DNA from: Adiantum capillus-veneris | Taxonomy: Eukaryota; Streptophyta; Polypodiopsida; Polypodiales; Pteridaceae | Assembly (NCBI GenBank): GCA_014529385.2 | Contig: CM043967.1 | Span: forward strand, 131,189,182-131,253,181 | Direction of reading: 5' to 3' | DNA length: 64,000 bases | In this document: piece after piece, positions 1 to 8,994 of the stretch | Numbering within the stretch: the first letter of the stretch is position 1 | Layout of the letters: each line of letters begins with the position of its first letter | Translations under genes and position numbers: made by a program | Notes under the pieces: generated by a model | The model's database searches: none | What the model saw: only the letters and a program-made list of their open reading frames with translations | Told to the model about the DNA's origin: nothing

Positions 1-28
1 ACCCACAAGACGCATTGTTTGCAAAATT

Positions 29-152
29 GACAATTGTACACATCATAGACAAACTGAATTGATTGGCAAATGTAATAATGACAATTGTACAACATCATAG
101 GCATAAAGAATTGATTGGCAAAAGGAATTGCGGTGACAAATGTAATAATATA
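29..152. repeat. Two-copy imperfect tandem repeat of about 55-70 bp
   Basis: The stretch beginning gacaattgtacacatcatag at 29 recurs at about 79 (gacaattgtacaacatcata), each followed by attgattggcaaa and a tgtaataat tail. It lies downstream of the ORF1 stop of CACTA-1 and could belong to its 3' subterminal repeats, but it resembles the hairpin motif at the other end of the element only in being repetitive. Confidence 0.5.
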
Positions 153-248
153 CATGGTTCAAAAAGACGTATAAAATCCGTCTCATGATACATAAGCTAT
201 GAGAAACCCTAAACTAATGCTATCTAGCTACGGCTAAACTGACGTCGT

Positions 249-1562
249 CTAATCAGACGTCTCATCGCGTCCAAGCGGCGTATCTGTCGGATTCTGCAAA
301 AAAAGACAATAAGACAGTTTTCAGTAAATATAAACATATAACGACATTTATAAAACAATACAAAAAATAAAAAAGAGTAAACCCTAATACTAACCATGCC
401 GCCGCGAGAACTGAGAATGTCCATCAGGGCGTTTAAGCCCTTCCTGCCTGCGTACTCGCGCTCGTACGGTGTGGGATCACGTCCTGTCATCGACCACTGT
501 CAAAACATACAAAGATTTCATTATGTTAGAACTAAAAAACTCATAAACCCTAAACTATCGAACATGCATAAAGAGCAATGTGAAAAGACTTACAAAATCG
601 GCCTCAAATGATGCCCATCCACCGCTCCCCAAGTGGTGCGAGCTCCCTGCCTCTACTCGCGCTCTGGCTGCATCCTTTTGTTGCTTCCACTTGTCGGGAT
701 TCTCGCGCGCTGCTTTCTTCGCATTCTTCCAATCTTCTTTGGCCAGCCAATCTGGCCTATTCCACCCATTCTTGATTGCTTTTTGCACTTCGGAACGCTT
801 GTGTTTGCAGTATTCGCGCATTCGAATCTTCATCAGGTCTTCATTGAAGCGCTGATCCCGTGTTGGAACGGGAAACTCATCATGAAGTATGCTGATGACT
901 CTGTTTTTTAAATCACTTGGTACTTCACTCCATTTGTTTAGTATATAGTGTCTAAACAGCTGAGAGCAAAGACCACGCATGCGCGAGATCACCTTCTTGC
1001 CGTCATCATCCATGATGATGCCGCCGCTGATGTCGACGGAGTAAGGCAAGCCCTCTGGCCGGTGACGCGTGAACCTGGGTGTCCCGGCAGGGGTCTCTAG
1101 CGGCGTGTCGATGGGGGTACGGACGTCAGGTGTCTCCACCGGCGTCTGGGCCTCGAAGCGAGGAGTGTCGAGTGGGGTGGCTCCTGGCGGAGTAGGTAGA
1201 GGTGTGTAGCTTCTAGGAATAGTCAACCGTGCAAAACCTGGCGTAGATGGCGATGCTGTGGCTGGTGTGGGGGCGGGCAAAGAAGGGGAGGGTAAAGAGC
1301 CTCGTCGAACACGAGGCGGTGTGGAGGCATCGGTGGCGGAATCCCCACAACAACCGCCACCGCCACCACTAGAGCGCCGGTGTCTAGACGAGTGTGACGC
1401 TCGTCTCGTCGACGCCGAAGCTTCGGAGCGCGCCGAATGCTCCGAAAGAGAGGGAGATGCGGATGGTGTAGGAACGCGCGATGATGCGCCAGAGCGATGA
1501 CGCTCCACGTACCACTGTCTCTGCTGCGGTGACAAAGAAGAAAGAAACTCCTCATCATCCAT
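249..1562 (-). CDS. CACTA-1 ORF1 (Transposase_24-like, TnpA-type protein), three-exon model
   Basis: I model exons 1562-594, 496-395 and 293-249, about 371 residues. Start ATG at 1562 (MDDEEF), placed just after an AG acceptor-like sequence. Exon 1 ends in front of GTAAGT (588-593); exon 2 sits between a TGACAG acceptor and a GTTAGT donor; exon 3 follows a T-rich TTTTTTGCAG acceptor and ends in TAG. All junctions are phase 0, so the frame stays open. Residues about 15-170 are low complexity: Ser/Arg-rich, a Gly/Cys run, then Thr-Pro repeats of TPLDTP/TPIDTP type. The C-terminal half is charged, with tryptophans spaced as in plant Transposase_24 and the pattern SSHHLGSGGW before the first splice site. 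The same two-part C-terminus, with an intron at the same place, occurs in CACTA-2. Family role (inference): DNA-binding accessory protein recognising subterminal repeats. The exact 5' exon structure is uncertain. Confidence 0.7.
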
Positions 1563-1834
1563 ACCTGCATTAAACACACGAATATTTAAACTTAATATTG
1601 AATGAATAGAGTAGACAATGACGCAAAGACCATTAAATACAATGACGTAATGACGCATATAAATACAATGACGCAATGAATCGAGTGGTAGAAGAGGCAA
1701 GTCGAAAACTCAGAATTTTCAATCAAAAGATGTGAGCGCGAGTAGAAAAGAGCGTTACACACCATGGAAGCTACTTAGAGAGCTAGAGCTTTTACAGCAC
1801 AGAGCAAAATTGTTCAAATACAATATTTGTGGCT

Positions 1835-3374
1835 TTAAGAGATCTCTCTCTCATCCTCGCATAACTCAGCATAACTTCCTATATCTATATAGAGCTCTCC
1901 GTTTAAACACATATCCTCTGTTTCATTTTGTAGCTCCTCTGCATGCACCCCATATAGAGTAGTAGCATCTTGATGCTCGTCTGGCACCACCGCAGCGGCT
2001 TCTGATTGAGCATCTTCTCTGATCTCCTCCATTGATGTCGTTGTGATTGGCACATGGTAGCCTTCATACGTCCTTGCACTACGAGGGGCTACCTCTATGA
2101 CGTACCACCAGTTTGATGTAGACTTTGTAGGATGAAATACTACCTGCCAGAGCCACATAACTTACATGAGAGCTTTCAAGCACATAACTTGTAAAAGGGG
2201 GATGTTAACTATTTATATACTTACTTGTTCACAATGCTCGGGTAGTACGAAAGTGTCTCTTAGGTCAGTCCATTTCTTAGTAGAATCCACCTCAAGAAAA
2301 CCAGACTCTCCTCTACGCACAGTAGCGTTTCGACCCTCCATGATTATCTTGAACCATTGCACGTCAAACAAGTCGACAAAAAATCCTCTGTAATCGATCC
2401 TCAAAATCTCTTGCAGCGTGCCGAAGTAAGTGAGTTCCGCCACCACGGGATCTGCATCAAAGGAACGTCGTCGACTAAACTGTTCAAATTTTGCCATGAT
2501 TCCACAATCTTGAGTAAAACGCTTTTTGTCGATTCGTTCCACCCTAAAATGTCGACCTTTACACCATGCTGCTGAGTAAAACGCTTTTTGTCGATTCGTT
2601 CCACCCTAAAATGTCGACCTTTACACCATTAGGACAAGCGTGGATAGAATTGTAATCCATCCCCAAGTTTCGCAAAATCTTTCTTGCTTCATCTCGGGAA
2701 TCTGGCATCACATTGTCAGCTGGTAGAATGTGCTCTTTCAGCAATCTACACAACATAAAAATATGATACAGTCGTGTAAAAATCTATCAGATCATTATAC
2801 ATTTAGAGTTCTATTAAAGTAAACTAATTGTAATAGATCACCTGAAAAGCGCTGTGACGCTAGTGTCACTCCATCCAAACTTTGCCTGCATGTTGAGAAG
2901 AACCAGGAGTGCTTTCAATCTAGACATACGTGCTCCATTATACAATGATGTATCGGCTTCACTTTTCATATCATCATAGATAAGCCTTTCTGAATCCATG
3001 ATCGTCTCGATCATTTCATCAATCTCGGGCTCAAACATTGTCTCGTTGGGAATGTGCTCTGCATGATCATCCCCCAAGCTGTCAGAGGCTACATCTTGTG
3101 GCCTCACATATGCTGCTTGACCAAAGCGCCTGCGAATACGTCTGTTGGGTTGCAAGATTGCTGCTTGTTGGCCAGCGTCAGAGTCCGACGAGTTATAATT
3201 GGCAACAACTCGATCTATAATAGATGGATCGAACTCGCCAAATTCGCGAACGTGCTGCAAAGAAACACGTCTTGTCCGTCGCACAGCATGCTTGCATTGA
3301 TTACAAGGACATAAGACCCTCGTTGAGAGATAGGTGTTTCGGTTGGACGGTCCCACATCCTCGTCGCTACTCAT
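1835..3374 (-). pseudogene. CACTA-1 TnpD/Tnp2-type transposase gene with large internal deletion
   Basis: Exon 1 (3374-2842) starts at ATG 3374 and carries a Transpos_assoc-type CPCNQC zinc motif near residue 23, then an acidic region, ending AG/GTGATC. Exon 2 starts at 2745 after a GTGTAG acceptor and encodes the beginning of Tnp2 (KEHILPADNVMP, then LGMDYNSIHACPN). It then jumps directly to the region before DUF4216 (ERIDKKRFTQ) through a 57-bp tandem duplication. The Tnp2 catalytic core and DUF4218, which CACTA-2 retains in part, are missing. The DUF4216 exon ends at 2225 (CAA/GTAAGT) and continues at 2143 after CTGGCAG, giving EQVVFHP and NWWYVIEVAPRS, and stops at 1835. The two sides of the deletion are in different frames, so no full transposase can be made from this copy. 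Confidence 0.8.
2511..2629. repeat. 57-bp perfect tandem duplication with 5-bp spacer at transposase deletion junction
   Basis: Bases 2511-2567 (tgagtaaaacgctttttgtc ... acaccat) are repeated at 2573-2629, separated by gctgc. The duplicated unit straddles the point where Tnp2 start sequence meets the pre-DUF4216 sequence, so it is part of the deletion scar. Confidence 0.95.
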
Positions 3375-3436
3375 AATGAGGATAAAAAACTTATAACCTA
3401 GACAACAAATTTAATATTCTATTGGCATTCTTCGTC

Positions 3437-3438
<2 letters not shown>

Positions 3439-3511
<73 letters not shown>
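3439..3511. repeat. (CT)n microsatellite
   Basis: About 36 uninterrupted CT units, immediately upstream (on the minus strand) of the CACTA-1 TnpD start codon at 3374, so it lies in the 5' leader or proximal promoter of that gene. Confidence 0.98.
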
Positions 3512-3512
<1 letters not shown>

Positions 3513-3805
3513 ACCTCACATTCTCTAGTCATGTCCAATCCTCGCACACCTCGGTCTAGAGGTGCACGGAGATCAGAACCACCGGGTATAATCTCGTCTT
3601 TATTGGTCAATACCTATATTTGTGGGTACAAGAAATCTAGACACCCACGTCTACATGATACTGCATGTAGTGGACAAAATCCCTTTGCCTCTTCTCTAGC
3701 TGTAGCACTTCACTTCATCTTAACATCTTTTCACAGTAGATCTTTTCACTGTTCGTCTAACTCAAAACCCTAAACCGTAAGTAATTCTTGCGTGGACTCG
3801 ATCTA

Positions 3806-4185
3806 ACGTAAATAAGCGTAAATCTAAATAAACGTAAATCTAACTAAAAATAAAGCTAAATCTAATTTAACGTAAGTCTAATGACTAGAGGTTGTCTAGA
3901 TGGTCATTGTGTCGGGGATGTAGTGACTCTTGCCGCCCTGAAGATCCACCTTCTTCCCTATCTTCTGAAGACATTTCACCAGTACTTTTGGATCGACGGA
4001 GCCCACCATGAGTGAAGGCAGCAATACCCTATATTCCATTGAGGGCTTTCTTCACCCGCTTCATGCAGGCATCGCAGTCTATGGAGACCCGCATCTAATC
4101 TAATATAACGTAAATCTAAATCTAGCTTAAATAAACGTAAATCTAGTTAAAAATAAACCTAAATCTAATTTAATGTAAGTCTACA
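3806..4185. repeat. Direct repeat pair (about 80 bp) flanking the HMA fragment
   Basis: A stretch rich in aacgtaaatctaa motifs at 3806-3885 recurs at about 4105-4185 with small changes (both end ...taatttaa[c/t]gtaagtcta). The two copies bracket the captured HMA fragment at 3896-4094. A second short pair, tagtttcctacgacg, occurs at about 4214 and 4418. Confidence 0.75.
3896..4094 (-). pseudogene. Captured fragment of a heavy-metal-associated (HMA) domain gene inside CACTA-1
   Basis: On the minus strand an ATG at 4094 opens MRVSIDCDACMKRVKKALNG, the start of an HMA/ATX1-type metal-binding domain with its Cys-x2-Cys loop (CDAC). After an in-frame TAG and a frame change, the sequence continues GSVDPKVLVKCLQKIGKKVD, the second half of the same domain fold (beta strand then final helix), and stops at 3896. 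The ATG is preceded by ATTAG, like a splice acceptor. Known: plant HMA proteins (HIPP and metallochaperone types) share the pattern V-x-I/M-x-C-x2-C...VKKAL...G-V-D-P. Inference: CACTA-1 picked up an exon or cDNA piece of a host gene, later frameshifted. It lies on the element's sense strand between the terminus (5214) and TnpD (3374), so it could enter element transcripts. Confidence 0.75.
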
Positions 4186-4664
4186 TATAACCTAATCTTT
4201 AACGTCTTTTAAGATAGTTTCCTACGACGTTATAACTCTCTTCTTCCTGTGTGTGTGCGCGTGTGTGGATGTGTGTGCCAATAAAAAGAGATAAATGGTA
4301 TAACCTTTCTATCACCCATGCCAAGTATGATAGATTGATTATGCCATTTCTCTCTTGAATAATAGGTCTTCAGTTCAACTCCTCGTCGGCTAGATCTTTA
4401 GGTCTTTTAATTTTAATTAGTTTCCTACGACGCTCCCTTAGTTTCTCTTTCTTTCTCTCTCAATGTGTGTGCGTTTTTTTGGATCGTATGCATGTTTTCT
4501 TTCTCTTTTCCTCTCTCAATGTGTGCGTTTTTTGTTTATGCATGTTCTCTCTCTCTTTTCCTCTCTCAATGCGTGCGTTTTTTGTTTATGCATGCTCTCT
4601 CTCTCTTTTTCTCTCTCAATGTGTGTGTGCATTCTTTGTTTATGTATGTGTGTGCGTTTTTGCA

Positions 4665-4671
<7 letters not shown>

Positions 4672-4734
<63 letters not shown>

Positions 4735-4852
4735 AACACTATGTGTGTGTGTGTATGTGTGTGTGTGAGAGAGAGAGCGAGGGAGAGAGAAAGAGGGGAA
4801 GGGAACATGAGAATGAGGAGAGGGAAGGAGCATACCTGGCTCTCCTTCCTCT

Positions 4853-4947
<95 letters not shown>
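4672..4947. repeat. Cluster of (CT)n, (GT)n and (GA)n microsatellites
   Basis: Long CT run at about 4672-4732, GT runs at 4741-4766 and 4857-4900, and a GA run at 4909-4947, preceded from 4455 by repeated ctctctcaatgtgtgtgcgttttttgtttatgcatg units. The apparent open frames here (poly Leu-Ser, poly Cys-Val) are low-complexity artefacts. Confidence 0.95.
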
Positions 4948-4948
<1 letters not shown>

Positions 4949-4984
4949 GGGAGAGCGTTACCTGCTCTTTGCTTGAGGGCGCCG

Positions 4985-5013
4985 AAAAACTCAGATCTGA
5001 GATCTGAGTTTTT
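4985..5013. repeat. Perfect 14-bp-arm palindrome
   Basis: aaaaactcagatct, one central g, agatctgagttttt. It sits 32 bp inside the larger hairpin in the CACTA-1 subterminal region. Confidence 0.95.
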
Positions 5014-5045
5014 GGGTGCGCTCGGTTATTTTTTTTACCCCAGCT

Positions 5046-5151
5046 GGCGTCGCTATGAGCGTCGCTATAAGCGTCGCTATGAGCGTCGCAAATTTCTTTG
5101 TAAATTTGCGACGCTCATAGCGACGCTTATAGCGACGCTCATAGCGACGCC
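5046..5151. repeat. Perfect inverted repeat, 50-bp arms and 6-nt loop
   Basis: Left arm 5046-5095, loop ctttgt 5096-5101, right arm 5102-5151; the arms are exact reverse complements. Each arm is itself built of near-identical 14-bp units of the form gcgtcgctatga / gcgtcgctataa. Two more gagcgtcgct units follow at about 5168 and 5182, just inside the terminus. Known: CACTA subterminal regions carry multiple short motifs in both orientations that bind the TnpA-like protein. Inference: these are that array, arranged here as a snapback. Confidence 0.95.
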
Positions 5152-5202
5152 GGGATTTTTTTTTTTTGAGCGTCGCTGTGTGAGCGTCGCTAATGTGAAG
5201 AG

Positions 5203-5214
5203 CCTCTTGTAGTG
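5203..5214 (-). repeat. CACTA terminal inverted repeat (5' end of CACTA-1)
   Basis: Minus strand reads CACTACAAGAGG from 5214 inward, matching the plant CACTACAAGAAA consensus at 10 of 12 positions. Subterminal motif units lie directly inside it and unrelated LTR sequence directly outside. Confidence 0.85.
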
Positions 5215-5649
5215 ATACTAGAAGACAATGATAAATTTTAGATATTAGGGAGGATAGAATAGAGAACCATTCATGGTGTTGATATGCTAATCACAACTTA
5301 ATCATACAATAGAGATTGGAGTAGAGTGTAGACATAGAGTGGTTACTAGAATGATAGATAGTGAATACAAAGAGGCTCATTATATAGAGCTAGAGTGGGA
5401 ATTTTATGTGGCATCATACATGTTAGCATGTATATGGTAGTGATGTATCTGAACACACTTAGGAGTGTCAAGGAATTTTTTCCTCACTAAGAGGTCTTTT
5501 TTTCATGTGCTTTCTATATACGCCCACCACTCTTGGGTTGTCTTTATCTTATATTTTCACACCAAGTAATACATTATCTCCATTGTGCACCTTGATATTC
5601 TTCTTAATCTCCAAGATGTGTGTGCATTCCTGCAACCCTAACCCCAACA

Positions 5650-5668
5650 ATTGGTATCAAAGCAGGTT
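5650..5668 (+). promoter_or_regulatory. Primer binding site of copia Y
   Basis: ATTGGTATCAAAGCAGGTT directly after the LTR end is complementary to the 3' end of plant initiator tRNA-Met (consensus TGGTATCAGAGC) with one change in the core. Confidence 0.75.
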
Positions 5669-6012
5669 GCATCCTCCTGAGCATAGTCACCAGCGTCCCC
5701 AACACCCTCTCGCTCACTTCCTTCGATTTGGGTGAGCTTTGATGAGGCTTGGTAGGTCGATAAATACTTTGGGACAACTCATAGATCTAGGTGTTCTCAG
5801 GATTTTGATTAGGGCTCATCTTGACCTATGTTTCCACTACTACAAGTACTATGTAAGCAATTTTGTCCTTTTGTGCAAAATTTCTTCCATTGCAAATTTC
5901 TACATAACAAGTCTTTGATAGTATGATGTAAATTGTGATATATGACATGGACAACTTCCCTTTTGTTTCTACTTAGTTTGGTCATTTTTTACATTAGGTT
6001 TAAACTTTTACC

Positions 6013-6740
6013 ATGGTTGAGAGCAATGACGTTTTCAAGATGTTGTTTATTGATGACAAACTAGACAAAGACAGCTATCCATTGTGGGCTTGATGTATCA
6101 TGTACTTGTTTCCAAGGATGTGTGGGCTTACATGATGCATCATGTTCTTGTTTCCAAGGATGTGTGGAGCATTGTAAAAGGTTTTAATGCTAAGGTTATG
6201 TGGACGATGTTGCAAGTCATTTCTACTCCTACTACTCATGTTGTTTTACCTAGAGTTGAACAGGCTCGTTGGAATAGTAGAGATGCATAAGTGCATGCAT
6301 TGATTGCATTGTCTCCCAAGTGCATTACTCCTCACATTCATTCTCCAAAAAAAAAAATTAGGCTTGGAAAAATCTAAGTGGATTGTATGCAAGTCGCAAT
6401 GACACAAAATAATCATACCTGCACAAACATTTAGAATCAAATATCGTGCATGGACAAGATGGAATGGAAATTTTACTTGTTAAAATCAAAGATATCAATG
6501 AGCAATTTATTATTTTAGGTGAAATTTTTCTTGACCATTCACTTGTGGAGACCATTTTGGATACATTACTAGACTTGTATCAGACTTTTGCCTCAACATT
6601 GAGGCTTATTGCACAGGACAATGATAATTTTGTTGATTTGATAAGTTGGTCACTTTGTTGCTACAAGAGGCTATGTCAAGAAAAAATAGGGCTAAACAAC
6701 ATGTTGTTGATCAAACTTTTGTTGTTGCACAAGTAAGATC
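6013..6740 (+). pseudogene. Copia Y gag remnant
   Basis: The frame starts at ATG 6013 (MVESNDVFKM) and follows the gag of the intact polyprotein at 52152-56438 block by block: KDSYPLWA, HVLVSKDVWSIV, VVLPRVEQARWNSRDA, KDINEQFII, DTLLDLYQTFASTLRLI. Near 6085-6165 a 40-odd bp tandem duplication repeats HVLVSKDVW, and stops and frameshifts interrupt the frame throughout. The zinc knuckle, protease and integrase regions are missing. Non-functional. Confidence 0.8.
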
Positions 6741-6764
6741 TTAGTCAGACCAAATCCACATACA

Positions 6765-7330
6765 CAACAACAACAAGATATACATCATCCGCATATTTTA
6801 CATACAAAGTGCTTTTACTTGAATTACTTCAAAAGCCACATGCAGTCAAATGATTATCCATTTTCTCACACCAAGCATAAGAAAACTAGTTTAAACCGTA
6901 CAATGCTTTATTACATTTGCACAATCTCTCTTCATGTCTTTTCTCGATCAAACCACAAGGTTGCATTACATGCACTCCCTCATACAAGTCACCATTCAAG
7001 AAATCAATTTTGATGTCCCCGACTAATGTACATCCCATCCAAATAAGCTGCCAATGCACAAATGAAACGAACCGTAATCATACAAAAAGTGGAAGCAATT
7101 TTTTTCATAACCAATGGCATTTGCTAAGCATAGTCTTTTGCAACAATCGTTGCCTTGTAGCAATTGATACTGCCACCCAGCTTATGTTTCAATTTATGAG
7201 TCCATTTTGTACCAATGGCCTTCTTGCCAAGATGCAAGTCACAGTAAGACCGAGTGTTGTTCTTCACAAGTGCATCATATTCATCTTGCCTAGCAACCAT
7301 CCAATTATCCAAATACTTGAGTATATATCA
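6765..7330 (-). pseudogene. Inverted copia reverse transcriptase fragment inside Y
   Basis: On the minus strand 7312-7124 encodes GKKAIGTKWTHKLKHK and KATIVAKDYA, the N-terminal RT block that reads GKKAIGTKWVYKLKRK / KARLVAKGYA in the intact copy. The following bases to about 6765 align with the next RT segment (DNA-level similarity to 53180-53450). It is opposite in orientation to Y gag and Y LTRs, so it arrived by inversion or as a separate nested fragment. Confidence 0.75.
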
Positions 7331-7904
7331 AGGATGAACCAAGTTTACGATTGGTTGGAGGCCAAGTAGCATCTATTCATTGTGTGTGGTGCTAGAGCTC
7401 TTATTGATGCATTTACCCAAGGTTTTGTATATTCCTTTTTTGTGATCTCTAGGATTGGTTTTGGTGCCGTATTTTGTACACTTTTTACCATTTTCAATAG
7501 ATTTAGTGCTTGTTTGGGTTTTTTCCCCAGCATTCCTTATATAAATACCCATGACTCTAAGGCTATCTTATCTTGTGTTCTCACACCAAGTAATCCATTC
7601 TCTTCATTGTGTGGCTTGATATTGTTCTCCATCTCCAAGCTATGTGTGCATTCCTACAAGCCTAACTCCAAATCAGCCCAAATCCACTAGAGAACTTGTG
7701 AATACTCTTTTAGGCCCCTTTATGCACTCTTTTATTAAGTTTAGGTAATTCCACACCCTCAAAAAATGCTCTTCATGGGTATCTATACGTTAAGATGTCT
7801 TTTCCACATGCTATCACATGATTCCTACCACCTAGGCATCCAATAGATTAGGGGTGATACATACCAAAGCATAGGATAAATCTCATAAACCTAAGAATCC
7901 TCCC

Positions 7905-8990
7905 CTTGAGGTTTAGGCTATGATATCTAACAACTCGGACACACTCCAATCTAGGAGTGAAAGAACATCTCTAATCCAAGAGACCATCTCCAATCCAAAA
8001 GAAAAAACATCTCTAATCCAAGATACATTGCGCATCTCCCTTCAAAGACCAAGACCAAGCTACTTCAAGCTATCTCCAACAATGAGACAATGAGAGGTAA
8101 ATGCACAGCTTATTCTTCTTTGTCTTCTTTGACCAAGCAAATTGATCTTCTTAGCTTTGAACTGCTACTGGTATTGCCTTTGTCCTTTTTTAAGCACTTG
8201 GAAGGAGGAGAGGGGGCATGGGGGAGGTCACTTAATAATTATGTGACTATCACGTGAGTGTAGCAAAAGGGGTTATTAAATTTTATTTTTCTCACACTTT
8301 GACATACAGACGGGTATCATAAAATGAAATTGGAAAAAAAGTTACAGATTGGTAGAAAAAGGGTGTGTTTTATATCTAAAAAATTCAGAGATAAGGAGTT
8401 TTAAAAATAGTCCTTGAACACATGCAATATACACAACTTATACATAGTGATCCCCCCGAGGAAGGAGGATATCCCTTCTTTCCAAAACGCTACAATCCTT
8501 TGATACTAGGAAATCTTTGGCTAGATGTCCCTCATTGCCACATTTGAAACAACTTTTATTCCTAAAACTAAATGCTAATGCTCCTTCCCTTGAAATTAAG
8601 TTCTTCTTCAAATTGTAAGGACTTTATCACATCCTATAGGTCAAGGGTTGGTTCCTTCTCCTCAATGAATGTAAGTATTTGGTCAAAGCTAGATAGCAAA
8701 GCTCCCATTAAGATAGCAATCTTTTCATCTTCATATACACCATAATTTACATAGGTGAGTTGTGCGATCGTACTTTTGAGCGGCTAACAAGGCTCACTAT
8801 ATCTTCATCAAGCTCCATTTTTAGTTTGTATAGGTGGTCCTTCATGATCACTCTATCCTTCTTTCTCCTAGCCCCAAAGTTATTTTCTAAAGCTTCCCAT
8901 GCGGTCGAGAAAGTTTCACTGTCATCTTTGAAGTGAACATAATTGTCATGCAATGACGTCATCATGATTCCTGGCGCTTTCTCATCCTTT
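7905..8990 (-). pseudogene. Element X gag (UBN2-type) with zinc knuckle, pol deleted
   Basis: Minus-strand frame 8965-8747 reads STAWEALENNFGARRKK and HLYKLKMELDEDI, the helical core of copia gag (UBN2/Retrotran_gag family: AW-x2-L...Y...L-x2-LKM). Further on, at about 8555-8490, KSCFKCGNEGHLAKDF is a CCHC zinc knuckle whose last Cys is replaced. A purine tract and the 3' LTR follow within about 550 bp, so protease, integrase, RT and RNase H have been deleted. Several stops break the frame between the two blocks. Confidence 0.75.
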
Positions 8991-8994
8991 GCTT

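Larger units (their letters stand above)
1..5214 (-). mobile_element. CACTA (En/Spm) DNA transposon CACTA-1, right (5') end visible, left end outside window
   Basis: Seen: the plus strand ends in CCTCTTGTAGTG at 5203-5214, which on the minus strand is a CACTACAAGAGG start, the classic plant CACTA terminus. Inward on the minus strand follow a hairpin-rich subterminal region, a captured HMA gene fragment, TnpD-type exons (Transpos_assoc, Tnp2 start, DUF4216) and an ORF1 of Transposase_24 type. The matching left terminus is not found, so the element probably continues beyond base 1. Known: plant CACTA elements carry TnpD (transposase) and TnpA-like (subterminal-repeat-binding) genes. Inference: TnpD is broken by deletion, so this copy could move only with help in trans. 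The base triplet after the terminus is ata, a candidate 3-bp target duplication that cannot be checked without the left end. Confidence 0.85.
5421..7668 (+). mobile_element. Degenerate Ty1/copia element Y, same family as the 52-61 kb composite
   Basis: The 5' LTR, 5421-5649, starts TGTTAGCATG, ends CCCCAACA, and matches the LTR family at 61581-61807 (reverse strand) through tggtagtgatgt and gaacacact blocks. PBS ATTGGTATCAAAGCAGG follows. Gag-like sequence runs 6013-6740. An inverted pol piece lies at about 6765-7330, and a decayed 3' LTR at about 7450-7668 shares the cacaccaagtaat and ctccaag[c/a]tgtgtgcattcct blocks with the 5' LTR. Pol is otherwise absent. Confidence 0.75.
5237..7904 (-). 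mobile_element. 3' LTR of copia-like element X, split by insertion of element Y
   Basis: Bases about 5237-5420 and 7669-7904 are, on the minus strand, the second and first halves of the LTR seen intact at 10621-11038 on the plus strand (shared agctctatatagtgagcctc, tgctttggtatgtatcaccc and others). The sequence between them is a plus-strand copia copy. A purine-rich tract (minus-strand AAGGGGAGGA) lies just outside the LTR start at 7905-7915, as expected for the PPT of a 3' LTR, and a gag lies beyond. Divergence between the LTR copies is clear, so X is old. Confidence 0.75.

Noticed and set aside
4463-4976. Open frames with Leu-Ser and Cys-Val runs on the plus strand and Glu-Arg runs on the minus strand
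   Set aside because: They are simple translations of CT, GT and GA microsatellites, as are those at 12000, 15250, 25600 and 62890.
5835-5847. CACTACTACAAG as a CACTA-type terminus within Y leader
   Set aside because: It lies inside the copia Y leader with no other CACTA features nearby.
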